From: Hormiphora californensis
Lineage: Eukaryota > Ctenophora > Tentaculata > Cydippida > Pleurobrachiidae
Direction: 5' to 3'
Length of the DNA stretch: 64,000 bases
Assembly: GCA_020137815.1 (NCBI GenBank)
Contig: CM035361.1
Coordinates: 4,294,553-4,358,552, forward strand
The translations under genes and the position numbers were made by a program. The notes under the pieces were generated by a model. The model searched no databases. It was not told where the DNA came from and worked only from the letters and a program-made list of their open reading frames with translations. Shown here piece by piece: positions 22,967-32,095 of the stretch (its first letter is position 1; every line of letters starts with the position of its first letter).

Positions 22967-23998
22967 AGAGAGAGATAGGGAAAGAGAGAATCGAAGGCAG
23001 AGAGGGAAAGCAGATGCAGGACGCTCATTGGGGTGGTGCCATCACGTGACGATCACGTGACCTATAGTTGCAGAGGGGAAGAAAAGATAAGGGTTAGGGC
23101 GTGTGTGACGATCACGTGACCTAGAAGAGTTGCAACATGTCGCAGAGGGAAAGAAAAGATAAGCGTGTGCTGTTGCGTGTGCAGTAGTTAGGGCGTGTGT
23201 ACTGTGTAGTGACGTAATTTTCACACTGTGTGCGTGTGACTAGAAAGTGTTTAATTTTTCACATACCACTGCAGCGGTTTTGGTTTGGTTTGGTTTGGAC
23301 CACTCATCTGGGACTGTAAACAGTCACACAGCCAAGTCTCGCCGAACAGGCGAGACAGCATAGTGCCGGATCATCCTTTCGGAATCACCACCAGATCGTC
23401 TTCTGTCTGTCGTACCACTGCAGCGGTATTTTACTTTATAATTACTAGTGTTTTTGCAGTGGTCTAAAATTTCACAGTACACTTTAACCAGTGGTCTAAC
23501 TGGTTAGACCACCGGAAATAGTGTACTGTGAAAAGTTACATCACCGGTAAAATTGTCTAATCATAATCATATACTGTAAATGTACGGCAGCTGACACATG
23601 TGCGTAACGCGCGGCAACAGCTGACGCTTAACAAATACAATTGTAAGTATAAGTCTTCATGTTTGGCAGAAACGCGCGCAGCAATGTCCACTGTTATACA
23701 TACAAACAGCCAAAACCTGCAGATTGCAGTGGACCTGGATGGGGGGGGCGTCACCTTTTTTTTTGCCCACTGCCCACATTATTCTTCAATTTTGAATTTG
23801 CCCACATGGGCAAAAGTGGGCAAAAGTGGGCAAAAGTAGGCAAAAGTAGGCAAAAATAAAAATTTATACTTTAGGCAACAATAAACATTATAAATAGTGT
23901 TATCGGTATTATCTGTTTGTTTTCATTGTTTACGACATGCATATTTTACACAAGAATGCTATTTTTAACCAAATGTTATATAATAGCTAAGTCATATC

Positions 23999-24208
23999 AT
24001 GGCAAAGTACACTACATGTAAAAATTGGCGCTGTGGAAAATGTAGGCTTATCAATCGTGGCACCATGAATAAGTGTGGGCGTTGTTCGGATGAAAAAAGA
24101 TTTGGAGTGTCGCTAGATCAACTCTATGGAGACTGGCAGTGCAAGAAATGCCAGATTAACAACTTTTCACGGACAACCACATGTTATGGATGCGGTGGAA
24201 AAAAATAG
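23999..24208 (+). CDS. Two RanBP2-type zinc fingers, 69-aa transposon ORF
   Basis: ATG at 23999, stop at 24206-24208. Two fingers fit W-x-C-x2-C-x3-N-x6-C-x2-C exactly: WRCGKCRLINRGTMNKCGRC and WQCKKCQINNFSRTTTCYGC, separated by SDEKRFGVSLDQLYGD. The first two Cys of each form a tight knuckle, as in RanBP2/NZF modules, which bind single-stranded RNA (ZRANB2, FUS type) or ubiquitin. The Asn at the fourth core position is the family hallmark, used in RNA or ubiquitin contact. It lies 258 bp inside the left transposon end and is the first ORF of the element. Role in transposition unknown; nucleic-acid binding or a ubiquitin link are inferences. Confidence 0.8.
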   Translation: MAKYTTCKNWRCGKCRLINRGTMNKCGRCSDEKRFGVSLDQLYGDWQCKKCQINNFSRTTTCYGCGGKK

Positions 24209-24310
24209 AAACTGTTCTAGCACCTGGATTTAATTAACAGTATACTCAATTTAATATATGTTTAACACATTTCGACTCGTTACTCATCTGAACTATTGCC
24301 ACCAGTACTA

Positions 24311-24535
24311 AACACCCCAAGTTTGAACACCCCAAGTTTGAACACCCCAATTTAAAACACCCCCATTTAAAACACCCCCATTTAAAACACCCCAATTTAA
24401 AACACCCCCATTAAAAACACCCCCATTTAAAACACCCCCATTTAAACCACCCCTATTAAAACACCCCCATTTAAAACACCCCCATTTAAACCACCCCTAT
24501 TAAAACACCCCCATTTCAAACACCCCCATTTAAAA
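24311..24535 (+). repeat. ~17-bp tandem repeat in transposon
   Basis: About 13 variable copies of ACACCCCCATTTAAA between transposon ORF1 and ORF2. Not coding. Confidence 0.9.
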
Positions 24536-24602
24536 ACATCCATCTTGATCTATCTAGCTAACCACTAACCACTACCTTATTCCCTTCTAGTTCCACTAGG
24601 CC

Positions 24603-25707
24603 ATGTCCAAATCACGATCAAAGTCTCACAGTCACAAGCACCCATCTCGTCCTTCAATTTCAAAACCATCTCGCCCTTCAAAACCAACTGCTAGTGCAAG
24701 TGGGGGTCCATCCAACAAGACAATCGCAAAGCAAAGGAGCCTGAAGAAAGAGGCCAAAACGTTTGTAGAAGCCTGCAAAGCAGCAATTGGACGAGAAATT
24801 AGTGTACTGGATATTAAGGGGATCCTCGTCAACAACGGTTTCAAGGTTGAACAGGATAAGCTGAAGGGACGAATATTGTACGGCCAGTTACACAAGTTTT
24901 TCATTTCCTACGTTCGGCCACCGACAAAGGAGGTTCTTGCGATTATGAGGAAGGCAATGAATGTGGATGGAGGTCTCGTAATGTCCGATATGCTGCAAGA
25001 CACGCCAGATGATGAAGATGAAACAGTCGCTGATACCAACGAACCAGTCACTAATGCCGCCGAGATGTCTGAGCATAGTAAATTGATCAGTCCACGATCG
25101 CTTGAGGCGTTCGGTATGAAAAAGCAGGATGTACCGGCGCCCGGTACACTTTTGGGATCTGTTCTGTTGTCGCACCTGGCAGCTTTGGCTGAACAACAGA
25201 TGGTTACCACCGAGAGGGATGTCGAGGTCATCCTCCGCCAGTCTGTGCGCTTCATACGGTCCAGTTACAAAGTTTGAAACTGATACCAGTTTCAAAAACC
25301 TGATGTAAGTTTCAATTTAGCAACTGGCTAAACTAAATTGAAACTGATATCAGTATCTGAAACTGATATCAGTTTCAAACTTTGTAACTGGTCCCTTAGA
25401 GGAATCTTCACTCCTGAAAAAAGTTTTGCAAGTTACCGAATTGCCGGACATCGTTTCCATATCTAGCCAGGTAGTCCGGTACATGAAGGCGTACGGGAAA
25501 GAATTTGTGGTTGAGAAGGATAAGGCCCGGGCCAAGGAGGTAGTTGACCTTGACTCAGACTCTGATGAAAAAGGGGTAGAGAAAACTAAAAGTGGTGAAT
25601 CTGTGATTAATAATCAGTCAAATTCCGAACAAGGAGACGTACAAGAAGATTTACCGGAGTTCCCATATGTGAATGTGATCGCTGATATAGCGAATAGTGA
25701 TATATAA
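24603..25707 (+). CDS. Transposon ORF2, accessory protein, interrupted by a MITE
   Basis: ATG at 24603 after a TTATTCCCTTCTAG acceptor-like site. The first 218 codons encode a basic Ser/Lys/His-rich tail (MSKSRSKSHSHKHPSRPS), a helical region (KTFVEACKAAIGREISVLDI; KLKGRILYGQLHKFFISYV), an acidic linker and a C-terminal helical part (LGSVLLSHLAALAEQQMV). A 127-bp MITE at 25263-25389 breaks the frame. Beyond it the protein appears to continue (LEESSLLKKVLQVTELPDIV; VVDLDSDSDEKGVEK) to the stop at 25705-25707. Simple removal of the MITE and one duplication still leaves a 1-base frame offset, so this copy is probably defective. No known domain recognised. Confidence 0.65.
25263..25389. mobile_element. 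127-bp MITE with GGTCC 5-bp duplication inside transposon ORF2
   Basis: Ends AGTTACAAAGTTTGAAACTG and its complement. The direct repeat GGTCC lies at 25258-25262 and 25390-25394. The interior repeats GAAACTGATATCAGTTTC. It inserted after the host transposon acquired ORF2 and introduces the TGA that ends the first open part. Confidence 0.85.
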
Positions 25708-26116
25708 GCTCTGATATACCGATTCGGTTGTCTTTGGTAGAACAAGGGTTCCCATGTGTTGGCTGAACAAGTGTTAGTTTTTATATTTGTCCATTGTTAT
25801 AGTTGTCCATGTTTGTTGTCTGTCTTTTTAATCTGTTTATGTTAGTCTGTAGTAGTTCTGCTCTGTTCTGTTCTTTTATTATTTATATAATAGTATATAT
25901 GACGACGAAAACTTTTCTGATTTTCCAGATGCTGTGTGTTCATTTGCCTATTCTGCCTATCTCCTGGTCGTAATGACATGAAGCACCCACCCGATCCCCA
26001 CCCGGTCATACATTGACATCCCATCTTCCCATCTTCCCACATCCCATATTCCCACATCCCATATTCCCATAATCCAAGACAAAATCTAATCAACATCTTT
26101 ATTTAGCAGCTACGAC

Positions 26117-28918
26117 ATGAAAAAGCTCGATGAGCTTCTTGAGTTTGTTGAAACGCATAGCCTCATAAAAGCATCTATCAAATACACAGATGAAACACTC
26201 TCTTGTGTGCCGTGTGGATATTCAAAACATATGGATGGTTTTTCTCATCAGGGAATTTTAAAACACATGGGTGGGGAGAGCCACAAAAAAAATTGTGGTT
26301 GGTTCGTAACGGTCGATGAAACAACGGGCCAGTTCAAATTTAACAAACACTTTATTCGAGTTACGCATCAAGCAAAACTAGGATTCATCCAAAAGAGCAA
26401 CAACCCCATGCCACCCATACCAGTGCAAAAGGCAACCGTTCTAGCTCCCCCTCAACTTTCGAGTACCATTTTGATCCATACGTCAGAGTCTCCGCTTGTA
26501 TCGACTTCTTCCACGGCCGTACAGACCGGACACTCAGTTCTTGCCAGTTCAGAAACCGGAACACAGTCAGAACCGACTGAGCCTGAACTTGAAAAACTAA
26601 AAAAAGCCTTGCAATCTTTCCCGACCTTGGAACATTTTGTAGACAACGCAGTTAAAAGGGATAGTTATATGAAATCTGAAGGACAAATAAAAGGTCCCCA
26701 TTCCACCAATGTAAGAACTATGGTCTTGAACGCTGCTCTAACGTATTCAGTCTCCAGCGCCGTTCACTGGTCGAGCAATTTAGGGGGACCCCAGAGACGA
26801 ACGATCGAACGAGGAGTTGCAGAGCGGCTACAAATATATCCACATCTTTCAGAGACTTCACTGAGAGAACATATGAAGCGAATAAAAGAAATAGTAGCAA
26901 AACATCTCAAAATCAGTGAGGATGAGGTGGTTCGAATTCCTTTTATTGCGGCAACTGATGCTACAGCAGTATCAACTCGGATATCAACTAAAATTGATAA
27001 ATCAGATACTAGCGGTCCTAGGTTGATCTATGGCGTTGCAACAGATAACCCGTTCCAGAAAGTGTCATTGCAGGTGGGCATCGGGGCTGAGAATTCTAAG
27101 CATCGAATGGAAAAGAGCCGAAAAGAAGTCATCGTCAACGGCCTTGAGAACTGCGGTAAATTGTTGGAAAAGGACAAACTGCACCGTGAAGGGCTATACA
27201 CAGCTATCATGCTACAACCGTTAATCACCGAACCTTTCCCTTACTGTGTCGGTATCTATGCTTCCGGAGATTCAGATAGCGATATGTTAAAATGGGTTCA
27301 CAATGAACTACGTTTAGCAAGTGATGAGGTGGGGATTCGCATTATTAGCTTTCCGGGTGATGGTGACACCACTCTCCGCACAAATCAGTGGACTTATTAT
27401 TCTAACAAGTGCTCCTTTGCATGGCTTGAAAACTTGCCAATACCTGTAGAACTTTTTTTCAACCGGTTGGATTGTGGGCAGTTTGCCATGCAAGACCCTC
27501 CCCACAACTTGAAAAAGGAACGAAACCAAATGACAAGTGTGAAAACCAGGTGCTTGTCTTTCGGGAGGAACCATGGGGCGGCAAAAATCCTATGTATACG
27601 GTGGGATTTTGTGCTCTACTTGTACGTCAAACTAAGCAAGAAGGGCGAACCGCTGGACATACCGCTGAGTTCCTTGATTGTGGCGGATAGGCAAGATCCA
27701 TCGATGGTTGGTGATGTGTGTTGTTTTTACCAGGTCTTCCTCAACAACGGGTTCACGGCAACAGGGCTATACCTGAAATCCATACAGTTTCTCTCTGAGG
27801 CATTCTTTGACAAGACCCTATGGCCAGAGGAACGGGTATGGAAATTGTCTTGGGTCAAAACTTTCCTGGTTAAATGGTCCAAGGTAGCATCCGGGCAAAA
27901 CTTCATAAGCACACAGACATTCAAGGATGTGAAGTGCTGTTGTGATGGCTTGATCTTGTACATGCTTGTCCTGTCCAAGTACTTTAAAGATCAAGTTCTG
28001 GTTTCATGGTTCCTTACCTCCGATATATGTGAACAGGCTTTCGCGTTTGTGAGAGTTGGCCGTTACAGTGGCCGTCGTACAAATGTCGATGCAATGACGC
28101 TTGCCGAAGGTTTGGAGTGTTTAAACAGGGCTTCAGAGGTCTCTGTTGAAGATTTACCTGCTGTGGTGAAAGTAGTTGCACACTGTAGGGGACGCTCGAT
28201 TCTAAAGAAGGCAGTTGATGTTCCATGGGTATCAAACAAGTGTTTGACTGTCAGAGGTTCAGATATATCTGTTTCCGGTGTTAAAAAGGCGATAGAGGAT
28301 GGTATGAATGCCTGTATTTCTGACCTTGAAGATCTCAGTCCGCATTCTATTAACGCCAGAATAGAAGCAGAGAATGCTGATGATGATGATGATGCCGAGG
28401 ATGTCCTGGACTTGAAAGGTGCGCATGAAGATGAATACAGCGATGATGATTGTGCCGGAGATGATGGAGAAGATAGCACCATGGTGAAGACAAGTTTGGG
28501 AAAAATGAACATTAAAAGGGCAGAAAGAATTTTTCTAAACCAAGGTGGTTTTAAAGCCACGGCAAAGGGCCGATCAGGGCGGATCAAAGGAAAAAAACAT
28601 GTTTTTTCAGACAATCTTTTGATAAACTTTTCTAAAACCAAGCCGTGTTGTTTAACGACTTCCGTAAAGCTGGGCGAGCAAGGGACCTTTAGACAGTTTA
28701 GCAAGAAGGGAAATGGTCCTCGTGTAACTGGAGAAGTCGCTTTCTTGACAGAAGATCTGTCACCGAGGAGATTTGTGTGCTCAAAACATCATCCAGGTGC
28801 TACTATCTGGGTGTGGGCTAAGAAACAATATATTCGTTGCGTTTTTTTGGTAAAATCAGCGGGTAAAAGGAAGGTTGGAACTAGTGGAGGAAGTGTCATC
28901 AAGAAAGGGAAAATCTGA
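26117..28918 (+). CDS. Transposase-like protein, 933 aa, DDE-type candidate of unclear superfamily
   Basis: ATG at 26117, stop at 28916-28918; an acceptor-like TCTTTATTTAGCAG precedes the ATG by 8 bases, so an upstream exon or leader is possible. The N-terminus has a C30-x2-C33...H50-x5-H56 finger, then a Ser/Thr-rich linker. The core contains IAATDATAVSTR (D281), SFPGDGDTT (D415/D417), QDPPHNLKKERN (D460), and TSDICEQAFAFVRVGRYSGR (E639). A D-PPH-K block before a late C/T-E-x-x-F-x-x-R block recalls RNase-H-fold transposases of the P/THAP9 and hAT type. A Tyr-Tyr-rich segment (TNQWTYYSN) and an acidic stretch (about residues 750-800) precede a basic end (KRKVGTSGGSVIKKGK). The catalytic triad D281, D460 and E639 is inference. 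The intact 933-codon frame suggests recent activity. Confidence 0.75.
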   Translation: MKKLDELLEFVETHSLIKASIKYTDETLSCVPCGYSKHMDGFSHQGILKHMGGESHKKNCGWFVTVDETTGQFKFNKHFIRVTHQAKLGFIQKSNNPMPPIPVQKATVLAPPQLSSTILIHTSESPLVSTSSTAVQTGHSVLASSETGTQSEPTEPELEKLKKALQSFPTLEHFVDNAVKRDSYMKSEGQIKGPHSTNVRTMVLNAALTYSVSSAVHWSSNLGGPQRRTIERGVAERLQIYPHLSETSLREHMKRIKEIVAKHLKISEDEVVRIPFIAATDATAVSTRISTKIDKSDTSGPRLIYGVATDNPFQKVSLQVGIGAENSKHRMEKSRKEVIVNGLENCGKLLEKDKLHREGLYTAIMLQPLITEPFPYCVGIYASGDSDSDMLKWVHNELRLASDEVGIRIISFPGDGDTTLRTNQWTYYSNKCSFAWLENLPIPVELFFNRLDCGQFAMQDPPHNLKKERNQMTSVKTRCLSFGRNHGAAKILCIRWDFVLYLYVKLSKKGEPLDIPLSSLIVADRQDPSMVGDVCCFYQVFLNNGFTATGLYLKSIQFLSEAFFDKTLWPEERVWKLSWVKTFLVKWSKVASGQNFISTQTFKDVKCCCDGLILYMLVLSKYFKDQVLVSWFLTSDICEQAFAFVRVGRYSGRRTNVDAMTLAEGLECLNRASEVSVEDLPAVVKVVAHCRGRSILKKAVDVPWVSNKCLTVRGSDISVSGVKKAIEDGMNACISDLEDLSPHSINARIEAENADDDDDAEDVLDLKGAHEDEYSDDDCAGDDGEDSTMVKTSLGKMNIKRAERIFLNQGGFKATAKGRSGRIKGKKHVFSDNLLINFSKTKPCCLTTSVKLGEQGTFRQFSKKGNGPRVTGEVAFLTEDLSPRRFVCSKHHPGATIWVWAKKQYIRCVFLVKSAGKRKVGTSGGSVIKKGKI

Positions 28919-29300
28919 ACAATCGTGTAACTTTTTGATCTTTTAATCAATTTTTACAATTAATATACTATTTTGGAAAGTATTGCGTCCTTTGCATGAG
29001 TTTTAACAGTTCCATGTTTTCACTTTCTAACACCACATATCATTTATGTAGATCATATGGCTATAGTGATAAGGATCTTGATTTGATGTGATAAGATCAA
29101 TTGTAATCGGCTTGATGTGGGCCTGCGATGAGAACCTTGTACCGGTGAACCAAGAAGTTAGGCAACTAACTACTCACTAACTAAATTTCCTCCAGAACAA
29201 ATTATTAAAAATGTATGCATGTCAACAGGATATCAATGAAAACAACCCGATAACACCGATAACACATGCTAAACAAATTTGTTATGTTTTTCATACTTTC
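28919..29300 (+). other. 3' region of the transposon, noncoding
   Basis: No ORF. It leads into the right subterminal GCCCAC repeats. No canonical AATAAA was found close to the stop codon. Confidence 0.5.
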
Positions 29301-29438
29301 AAATTTTTGCCCACTTTTTGCCCACTTTTTGCCCACTTTGCCCACATTATACCTGTTTTTTGGGATTTTTTTTTGCCTATGTGGGCAAATGTGGGCAAAT
29401 GTGGGCAAAAAAAAAGGTGACGTACCCCCCACCTGGAT

Positions 29439-29500
29439 ATGTAATGGGTAGGTTCCTGCACACATGGATATGGGTGGGTTCCTGGATAGGAGTGATTTGA
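29439..29500. repeat. Remnant of the 39-bp minisatellite (transposon target)
   Basis: Sequence right of the transposon reads ACCTGGATATG...GGGTAGGTTCCTG and then ATGGATATGGGTGGGTTCCT plus GGATAGGAGTG, the complement of the unit at 32685-33236. The left flank GCAGTGGACCTGGAT completes the broken monomer. Confidence 0.85.
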
Positions 29501-29892
29501 TTTGAAAAAGGTAAAATATAAAGATACATTGATACTTCATACAAAACCCGACAGACTCTCTATTAAAATAGATGCCCAAGGCATGAGTGCTTACGTCTTA
29601 AATTTAGATAAAGTGTAAAAATGTAGTATAAAAATAAAAATACGTCATGTTAGCTATATACACACACGATTAGAAATATATATTGGTTTAATAGTAATAA
29701 GTTAAGTTAATAGGTTAATAAGTTCCGGAGTAACCCTTCCAAACCCAAACCCTCCCTACCCCAGTCAGTGTCAACTGTCAATTTGTGTCAATTGGTATTG
29801 GCGCATCACCGGGCAACAACTTTTAAGTTTCAAACATTTCGAACACAACTCCAAACCCATTTCTATGACCTCAAACTCCTAAAAACAATAAA
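29501..29892. other. Intergenic, no gene seen
   Basis: AT-rich, with short repeats of TTAAGTTAATAGG near 29700. It may include the 3' end of the LINE at 29977. Confidence 0.45.
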
Positions 29893-29950
29893 CATATTAT
29901 ACCATTTACAATTGTTGCCATATGGCAACAATTGTAAATGGTATAATATG
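29893..29950. repeat. 58-bp perfect palindrome, no loop
   Basis: CATATTATACCATTTACAAT... to its exact complement ending at 29950: two 29-base arms meeting at CCATATGG. It lies 27 bp downstream of the stop codon of the LINE reverse transcriptase on the minus strand. Confidence 0.95.
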
Positions 29951-29976
29951 TGATCCGCCAATGATAAGGAAAAAAT

Positions 29977-31641
29977 TCAGACAGAAGGCTGGATACTAGA
30001 TGCATTCCACAAATGCTTCTTAAGTTCTGAGGAAAATATCACATGGTCACTAATGCTACGAATATCATGCGGTAGGGAATTCCACTCTATGTGGGTACGA
30101 TAGAAAAAGGAATCTTTAAAAACATCTATTCTAGGGCGCTCATCACACACTACGTAAGTCGCGTCTTTGTTGACTTGTTGTCTTGTACGTGGTCGGTCAT
30201 TGTCAACAGTTGGGTCAAAACGTCTCATGTAAGGGGGGAATTCTATTGGTATAAGCTTGTAAAGTATCTTATGGAACATTTTAAGATCATTATATAGGAA
30301 CTTAGAAGACATGGGTAGGATCTTAAGTTCCTTGAGCCTAGTTACGTACACTTCGTTGCTGTAACTACACTCCAATTCATTGAATACCCATTTTACGGCC
30401 CTTTTTTGCATCTTTTCAAATTTTTCAATACTAGATGCAGAAATGGGCCGCCATACTTCGCTACAGTGTTCATATAGTGACCTTACTAAACTAATGAAGA
30501 GAGTTTTGCGTTTTCTCTGCGACTGAACTAGGTCAGAACACGTTCTCCTCACTAGACCTAACCTCTGGGAAGATTTTGATAGGAGCTTGTTCTGATGGTG
30601 GGTTGACGAAAGTTTATTTGTAGTCAGAACACCCAGATCAGTCTCCGTTTGACTAGGACCTATTTGTGTGCTTCCCAGATGGTATGTTAAATGTACAGGA
30701 TTTTGTTTTAGGGAACATCTAAGGAGCTTACACTTATCAGGATGAAAGTGTATTTTGTTATTCTCGCTCCAGATCAACAATCTATCTATGTCAGGTTGGA
30801 GACTATCTCCGCTACTTTTAATGATACGCCAGATTTTCATATCATCTGCATAAAGCCTTATATTTGTGTCCATTCTGACTTGATCCACTATATCGTTGAT
30901 GAAAAGGACAAAGAGGAAGGGACCAAGTATAGAGCCTTGGGGGACTCCACTCCTAACTGAGCTCCAGTTTGAGAACTTTCCATCCAGTACAACCCTTTGT
31001 CGTCGGTCGGAAAGATACTCTTTGATAAATTGGAGCATTCTACCATTAATGTTATAGTCTACTTTAAGCTTTTTAAGAATCACATCATGAGAGACGCTGT
31101 CAAAAGCCTTTTTAAAATCAAAGAACACTATATCAGTCTGCAGACCTTTATTTAGGTTAAGGGCAAGATCACAATTGAAGTCTATAAGTTGGGTACTGCA
31201 GGACTTAAGGGGAACGAACCCATGTTGAAACGGAGTTATTTTAGGAAGACAAACCCTGTAAAGCCTCTCTCGAACTAACTTTTCTAAAACTTTCATTGTT
31301 AGGCAGGTTAAGGATATCGGCCTGTAGTTCTCGATGTTTGCCTTATCCCCTTTTTTATGAATGGGTACCACATTGGCATTTTTCCATTCTTGGGGGAATT
31401 TACCCTCTCTATAGGATCTATTAAAAATTAGAGTTAAAGGGTATGCAATGGATCGACAACACTTTTTTAGTAAAATACCCGGTATATTATCAGGACCTGT
31501 AGCTTTTGAGGGGTCAATCTTACGTAGTATTTCTAGAACCTCATCGACATGAAACATTTCATCGTTAAAGTCGTTTTCATGATTACGTGTCACATCGATG
31601 TGTTCCTGGTAACTACTAGCTTCTGATACATAATTGGCCAC
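29977..31641 (-). CDS. LINE reverse transcriptase, 5'-truncated
   Basis: Open for more than 550 codons to a TGA at 29979-29977. All core motifs are present: IHKKGDKANIENYRPISLT, VFFDFKKAFDSVSHD (motif A), SGVPQGSILGPFLFVLFIND (motif B), IRLYADDMKIWR (motif C), and DLGVLTTNKLSS. The C-terminal block has LVRSLYEHCSEVWRPI and a final IEWNSLPHDIRS. This organisation fits Jockey/CR1-like non-LTR elements. No ATG is in frame at the 5' end, where an in-frame TAA lies about 45 bases upstream. The usual apurinic endonuclease domain is absent. Truncated but with intact catalytic residues. Confidence 0.85.
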   Translation of the reverse strand: MANYVSEASSYQEHIDVTRNHENDFNDEMFHVDEVLEILRKIDPSKATGPDNIPGILLKKCCRSIAYPLTLIFNRSYREGKFPQEWKNANVVPIHKKGDKANIENYRPISLTCLTMKVLEKLVRERLYRVCLPKITPFQHGFVPLKSCSTQLIDFNCDLALNLNKGLQTDIVFFDFKKAFDSVSHDVILKKLKVDYNINGRMLQFIKEYLSDRRQRVVLDGKFSNWSSVRSGVPQGSILGPFLFVLFINDIVDQVRMDTNIRLYADDMKIWRIIKSSGDSLQPDIDRLLIWSENNKIHFHPDKCKLLRCSLKQNPVHLTYHLGSTQIGPSQTETDLGVLTTNKLSSTHHQNKLLSKSSQRLGLVRRTCSDLVQSQRKRKTLFISLVRSLYEHCSEVWRPISASSIEKFEKMQKRAVKWVFNELECSYSNEVYVTRLKELKILPMSSKFLYNDLKMFHKILYKLIPIEFPPYMRRFDPTVDNDRPRTRQQVNKDATYVVCDERPRIDVFKDSFFYRTHIEWNSLPHDIRSISDHVIFSSELKKHLWNASSIQPSV

Positions 31642-31913
31642 TGCATTCCGTGAGCATCCAGATTAGCAGGGGCTTTTTTAGATATACAAGAAGGTGCATA
31701 CACGAGCATTAGACCTGTAAGGAGGTAGGTTATAGCTACATGTATAGAGAATATTAATATTTCAAATGGGGTGATAAAGCTAGAAGACGGGGGCTTGTCA
31801 GTGTATATATTAATGTCATTGTCTGTGTCATTGTCCTGTCTATTTTTACCTTCCCTGTTACCCCCCGCAAACAACCCGATAGCGATTCTGTATTGTTCTA
31901 CACTGATACCCAT
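31590..31913 (-). CDS. Small ORF with one membrane segment
   Basis: ATG at 31913-31911, 107 codons, overlapping the 5' end of the reverse-transcriptase frame. It reads EQYRIAIGLFAGGNREGKN, an acidic patch, then a hydrophobic stretch of about 25 residues (ILIFSIHVAITYLLTGLMLV). It may be part of the element 5' region or chance. Function unknown. Confidence 0.3.
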   Translation of the reverse strand: MGISVEQYRIAIGLFAGGNREGKNRQDNDTDNDINIYTDKPPSSSFITPFEILIFSIHVAITYLLTGLMLVYAPSCISKKAPANLDAHGMQWPIMYQKLVVTRNTSM

Positions 31914-32095
31914 TCAATCAAAACTTGTACTTGTGGGTAGTCAGGTAGGGGTACATAGGGGGTATAGATGTATGAATTCGACACAAAGTAAAGTAAATTA
32001 AAACTCCCAAAAACCCCCAGTGTAATAAGTAATTAACTTTGTCACCAAACTCTCAATTCAATCTCACTCAAACTCGAAGGACAGCTCATAATATA

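Larger units (their letters stand above)
23741..29430 (+). mobile_element. Complete 5.69-kb DNA transposon, 30-bp TIRs, 8-bp duplication
   Basis: The two ends agree over 30 bp with two mismatches: a G run, CGTCACC, nine Ts, GCCCAC. They are flanked by the direct repeat ACCTGGAT (23733-23740 and 29431-29438). Several GCCCAC/GTGGGC motifs follow inside both ends (23770-23855, 29300-29405), as expected for transposase binding sites. It carries three plus-strand ORFs: a double RanBP2 zinc finger, a ~330-residue accessory protein and a 933-residue transposase-like protein. The target was a copy of the 39-bp minisatellite found intact at 32685-33236. Eight-bp duplications occur in hAT, P, Merlin and Zisupton groups; the ends and protein match none of them obviously. 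Confidence 0.9.

Noticed and set aside
28063-28704. Minus-strand 213-codon ORF
   Set aside because: Antisense shadow of the transposase; Ser-rich because the sense strand is Asp/Glu-rich.
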